A stretch of DNA of 64,000 nucleotides from the NCBI RefSeq assembly GCF_010669305.1, contig NZ_CP048649.1, positions 2,480,001 through 2,544,000 on the forward strand, in the 5' to 3' direction. The notes beneath the pieces are model-generated. The model had not been told where the DNA came from. It searched no databases and was given only the letters and a program-made list of their open reading frames with translations. The DNA is from Aminipila butyrica (lineage in GTDB: Bacteria > Bacillota > Clostridia > Peptostreptococcales > Anaerovoracaceae). Within the stretch, counting starts at the first letter, position 1. The number at the start of each line of letters is the position of its first letter. The position numbers and the translations under genes were made by a program. Shown in pieces: positions 61,366 to 64,000 of the stretch.

Positions 61366-62801
61366 ATTTGCTCCTCCACTTCTGCCATCAATTCTTTCAA
61401 CGCTGCGATGGCCACATTCATCTGGCCTGCTGCTGCCTCCATTTCCCCTAACAAGTTTGACAGGCTCTCCTCTTCCATATCTTTGCTGTCAGCTATCCAG
61501 GTAATATCCAGGTTTACTCTGGGCCGCTGCAAAATTTCTTCATAGGAATACTTTCGCCAACGGCCTCTTGGGTTTTCTCGGCTATAAGTTTCCTGCCGAT
61601 CCCCCATATGACCTGAACAATAGCACTGAATAAAGTCCTCAAAATATTCTTTTTTCAGCGGGTTGCTCTTGTTAAAGGCCGGCATATTCTGGCGCAGGTC
61701 ATAAATCCATACCTCTTGGGTTTTTTGGCAATCCTTCTTTCCCCTTTGAAAAAACAACACATTAGTCTTAACGCCCTGAGCGTAGAAGATTCCCACAGGC
61801 AGCCTCAGAATAGTATGTAGGTTGCAGGTCTCCATCAGTTCTCGGCGAATCAGCTCGCCGTAAGCGTCGGCAAACAACACATTGTCCGGCAGCACCACCG
61901 CGGCTCTGGCAGTTTCTTTATCCCATCTCAAAGAACCGTAAATGTGCTGTAAAAAGTCTAGCTGTTTGTTGCCGGTAGGATAGGTCAAGTCTGTTCTGGC
62001 ACTTCGCTCGCCTCCCTTCTTACTGCCAAAGGGGGGATTGGTCAGCACCACATCATATCCTTTCATGGATTGACCCATAAGGGACAGGGTATCTCCTAGC
62101 TGAACAGCACTATCCAGCTGATGTAAAGCGGCGTTCATCAAGGCTAATCGATGAGTGTCTCGTACCAGCTCACCGCCGGTAAATGCTTCTTTTTTTTGAA
62201 ATTCCTGCTGCTCCCTTGTCATTCCTGTCAAGCCGCCATTTTGCTCTTCTATGTAACGATGGGCTGCTGTCATAAAGCCAAAAGTGCCACAGGCCGGATC
62301 GCAGCACCGTTCACCCAGCTGAGGGTCGGTTAGCTGAATCAGAACATCTATCAATACTCGAGGCGTAAAATATTGACCTGCCCCCGACTTTTTCTCTCCG
62401 GCGTTCTTTTCCAGCAAACCTTCATACAACTGCCCCAGCCCTTCCTCTTTAGCACTATACCAATCCAAGCAATCCATTTGATAAACAATTTTACTCAGGT
62501 TGGCTTCTTCTTCGATGCTGGATCGAGCTCCCTCATAAATCTGTCTAATACGTTCATTCTCCCCAGTACCTAAAGCGGTTAACAAACGGTAGTAAAAGAC
62601 TTTTAATTCGCCTGTCTTCTGGCTGACCAGCTGATCCCAGCGGTATACCGCCGGGATAGCCTCTTCAGCTCCAGTCTCTTTGGCAAGCTTTAAAAACAAC
62701 AGGTAAGTCAGTTCTGTCACGTACTGGTGGTAAGTGATGCCGTCATCCCGCAATACGTGACACAGATTCCAGAGGCTGTTCACCAGCTCCCGGTTATTCA
62801 T
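61362..62801 (-). CDS. hsdM: Type I restriction-modification methyltransferase HsdM
   Basis: A 479-residue adenine-N6 DNA methyltransferase. The N-terminal helical domain begins ELVNSLWNLCHVLRDDGI; the SAM motif is DPACGTFGFM after GQYFTPR; the catalytic motif is NPPF in VVLTNPPFGSKKGG. The C-terminus holds a coiled coil (EESLSNLLGEMEAAAGQ) for HsdS. It needs HsdS to bind DNA. It overlaps the hypothetical gene upstream by eight bases and hsdS by four. No hsdR is in the window. Confidence 0.95.
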   Translation of the reverse strand: MNNRELVNSLWNLCHVLRDDGITYHQYVTELTYLLFLKLAKETGAEEAIPAVYRWDQLVSQKTGELKVFYYRLLTALGTGENERIRQIYEGARSSIEEEANLSKIVYQMDCLDWYSAKEEGLGQLYEGLLEKNAGEKKSGAGQYFTPRVLIDVLIQLTDPQLGERCCDPACGTFGFMTAAHRYIEEQNGGLTGMTREQQEFQKKEAFTGGELVRDTHRLALMNAALHQLDSAVQLGDTLSLMGQSMKGYDVVLTNPPFGSKKGGERSARTDLTYPTGNKQLDFLQHIYGSLRWDKETARAAVVLPDNVLFADAYGELIRRELMETCNLHTILRLPVGIFYAQGVKTNVLFFQRGKKDCQKTQEVWIYDLRQNMPAFNKSNPLKKEYFEDFIQCYCSGHMGDRQETYSRENPRGRWRKYSYEEILQRPRVNLDITWIADSKDMEEESLSNLLGEMEAAAGQMNVAIAALKELMAEVEEQI

Positions 62802-63240
62802 GAATAACCTCCTGGATGGTCTTGACCACTTTCAGCCTCGGACGACCGGTGAGCTTGTAGGTGCTGGCAGAGGTCACATATTTGACGCCCATCTGACGAG
62901 GCATATCCTTCTGTCCAGCAGGCTGGTAACCAAAAGGTTCCAACGCAGTGCGCACCATACGCCCCAATCCTTGCTTGGTAAAGTTGTCCGTCAAATCAAA
63001 TTCTTTTATCTGCTTCTCTTCATAATACGTCTCCACCTCCGAAATACAAGCAGACAAAGCCGGCTTTCCTCTTTCAGCGGCCTCCACCATGGCAATCAAG
63101 TTTTCTTCTCTAGAGAGGATGTTCTCAAAGATCTCTTTCCCTTGACGGTTCCCTTCAAATTTTCGATAATTAGGGCTTCCCTCCAAGAAGTCCTCATAAG
63201 ATGCCTTTTTTACAGCGGTTTTCTGAATACTCTTGTCCAT
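62794..63240 (-). CDS. Hypothetical protein coupled to hsdM
   Basis: A 148-residue, charged, soluble protein of unknown family. The N-terminal half is helical (KEIFENILSREENLIAMVEAAERG), the C-terminal half contains GLGRMVRTALEPFGYQPAGQ and MGVKYVTSASTYKLTGRPRL, basic and possibly DNA-binding. It is the first gene of the hsdM operon, overlapping hsdM by eight bases, so it is made together with the methyltransferase. It may be a control or accessory protein; this is inference from position only. Confidence 0.7.
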   Translation of the reverse strand: MDKSIQKTAVKKASYEDFLEGSPNYRKFEGNRQGKEIFENILSREENLIAMVEAAERGKPALSACISEVETYYEEKQIKEFDLTDNFTKQGLGRMVRTALEPFGYQPAGQKDMPRQMGVKYVTSASTYKLTGRPRLKVVKTIQEVIHE

Positions 63241-63265
63241 TTGCTCTCCTTTCAGATATGTGATA

Positions 63266-63322
63266 TTACGTGTTTATATTAAACTCAATTTAACATATCC
63301 GATTTCAGTTGTCAACACGTAA
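63266..63322. promoter_or_regulatory. Inverted repeat flanking the hsdM operon promoter
   Basis: TTACGTGTT at 63266-63274 and its complement AACACGTAA at 63314-63322 bracket the promoter with 39 bp between. One arm overlaps the -35, which suits a repressor operator. Confidence 0.5.
63287..63315 (-). promoter_or_regulatory. Promoter of the hypothetical-hsdM-hsdS operon
   Basis: TTGACA (63310-63315) and TAAATT (63287-63292) are 17 bp apart; GAAAGGAG precedes the ATG at 63240. The 307-bp gap to the chemoreceptor holds this promoter, the repeat and a terminator. Confidence 0.75.
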
Positions 63323-63423
63323 ATCTTTACTTTATTATTCTTTATCTTTGAGCTATTTTAATGCACAAAGCAGGAGCTCTCTCCACGTGCATTCCTGCTT
63401 TAGTCTATCCATTTAGTTAAAAT

Positions 63424-63450
63424 AAAAAAAGCCTCTGCGAGGCGATTTTT
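63424..63450. terminator. Terminator of chemoreceptor copy 3
   Basis: GCCTC and GAGGC form a short stem with a TGC loop, with seven A on one side (T on the minus strand) and a T run on the other. Confidence 0.7.
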
Positions 63451-63547
63451 GCAATATTTCCTACGTTATAAAAAAACAGACCGGCTGCCTATATGACAAA
63501 TAACCGTTCTGCTTACTACATCTTCGAACTATTCCTCGGAGGCAGAC

Positions 63548-64000
63548 CTATAGCTGTCTTTTTAAAGAAAACTTAGAAACTTCATCCCGCAACATCTGCG
63601 CTTGAGCGGATAGCTCCTCGCTAGAAGCCGAACTTTCCTCGGCAGAAGCTGCATTGGTTTGTACAACCGCAGAGAGTTGAGACAGGTTGCTTGTAACTTC
63701 TTCAATAGCCGATACTTGATCGCTGGAAGCCGTTTCAATCTGCCTGGTAGACTGCTCAATCAATTGCGCCTTTCCTGCCACAGCCTCCAAAAGCCTAGCC
63801 GTCTTTATGGCCAGCTGCTCGCCATGAGCCACCGTACTGGCAGACTTGTCAATTAGCATAGCAGTCTGCTGCGCCGCTTCTGCCGACTTGCCCGCCAGAT
63901 TTCGCACTTCATTAGCAACCACCGCAAAGCCTTTCCCTGCATGCCCCGCTCGAGCCGCTTCAATAGCTGCGTTCAGGGCCAAAATGTTAGTCTGGAAAGC
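63548..64000 (-). CDS. Methyl-accepting chemotaxis protein, copy 3 (partial)
   Basis: The C-terminal 150 residues of a third chemoreceptor; the start lies beyond the right edge. AFQTNILALNAAIEAARAG and HAGKGFAVVANEVRNLAG are the tip of the signalling hairpin. Compared with copies 1 and 2 the tip has GHAGKG for GNAGKG and the tail after it differs, so it is a separate lineage. The stop is TAG. Confidence 0.93.
   Translation of the reverse strand, partial: AFQTNILALNAAIEAARAGHAGKGFAVVANEVRNLAGKSAEAAQQTAMLIDKSASTVAHGEQLAIKTARLLEAVAGKAQLIEQSTRQIETASSDQVSAIEEVTSNLSQLSAVVQTNAASAEESSASSEELSAQAQMLRDEVSKFSLKRQL

Overview
The window looks like a chromosome segment of an anaerobic, spore-forming, low-to-moderate GC Firmicute of the class Clostridia. 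The support is CodY next to HslUV/TopA/DprA/ComM, the sporulation protein YunB, Gram-positive style ribosome binding sites (AGGAGG), a sigma-54 gene ahead of a glycolytic operon, a membrane pyrophosphatase, and a corrinoid/pyrrolysine methylamine cluster. A family such as Anaerovoracaceae is possible, but that is a guess from gene content only.

Layout. 1-2.6 kb: partial queH, a TIGR01212 radical SAM gene, tdk and a small membrane gene. 2.6-5.5 kb: 26 tRNA genes, all on the minus strand, in two partly duplicated arrays plus a separate tRNA-Asn; a 676-bp block with seven tRNAs is present twice. 5.6-19.2 kb: minus-strand housekeeping genes (yigZ, hflX, yunB, codY, hslU, hslV, topA, dprA, comM, yraN, infC, a zinc-ribbon protein, a HAD phosphatase, a metallo-beta-lactamase hydrolase). 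19.3-24.2 kb: a plus-strand potassium uptake operon (trkA and two trkH paralogues) and a CBS protein. 24.3-37.5 kb: rnr, a lipoprotein, ilvE, hppA, secG, the eno/tpiA/pgk/gapA glycolytic group, rpoN and trmL. 37.7-39.2 kb: homoserine dehydrogenase and a SEC-C protein.

39.2-50.8 kb is the first accessory highlight: a methylamine gene cluster. In transcription order (minus strand) it has mttC, mttB, mtbB, mtbC, a MetH-activation-like protein, a reductive activator of corrinoid proteins, pylB and pylC. mttB and mtbB are each interrupted by one in-frame TAG at the position where the archaeal enzymes carry pyrrolysine, so each should be read as one full-length Pyl protein. Trimethylamine and dimethylamine would be demethylated onto the two corrinoid proteins, the activator would rescue oxidised cobalt, and PylB and PylC would make the pyrrolysine precursor. 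pylD, pylS and the Pyl tRNA are not visible in the window. A divergent PocR-AraC regulator and a lone bacterial microcompartment shell gene lie beside the cluster. At least nine other genes in the window, including eno, pgk, infC and rnr, end in TAG, so this codon serves as both stop and Pyl.

51-59 kb: a DUF4180 gene, two paralogous chemoreceptors, and a tandem pair of Csp-like subtilisin proteases, the first of which appears to start at an AUU codon. 59-63.3 kb is the second highlight: a type I methyltransferase locus with an invertible segment. A perfect 29-bp inverted repeat (59001-59029 and 61144-61172) encloses the body of hsdS and a tyrosine recombinase gene. The hsdS start, attached to hsdM, lies outside. 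In the orientation given here the specificity gene is disconnected (OFF); inversion would join the two parts in frame into a roughly 480-residue HsdS. The window ends in a third, partial chemoreceptor.
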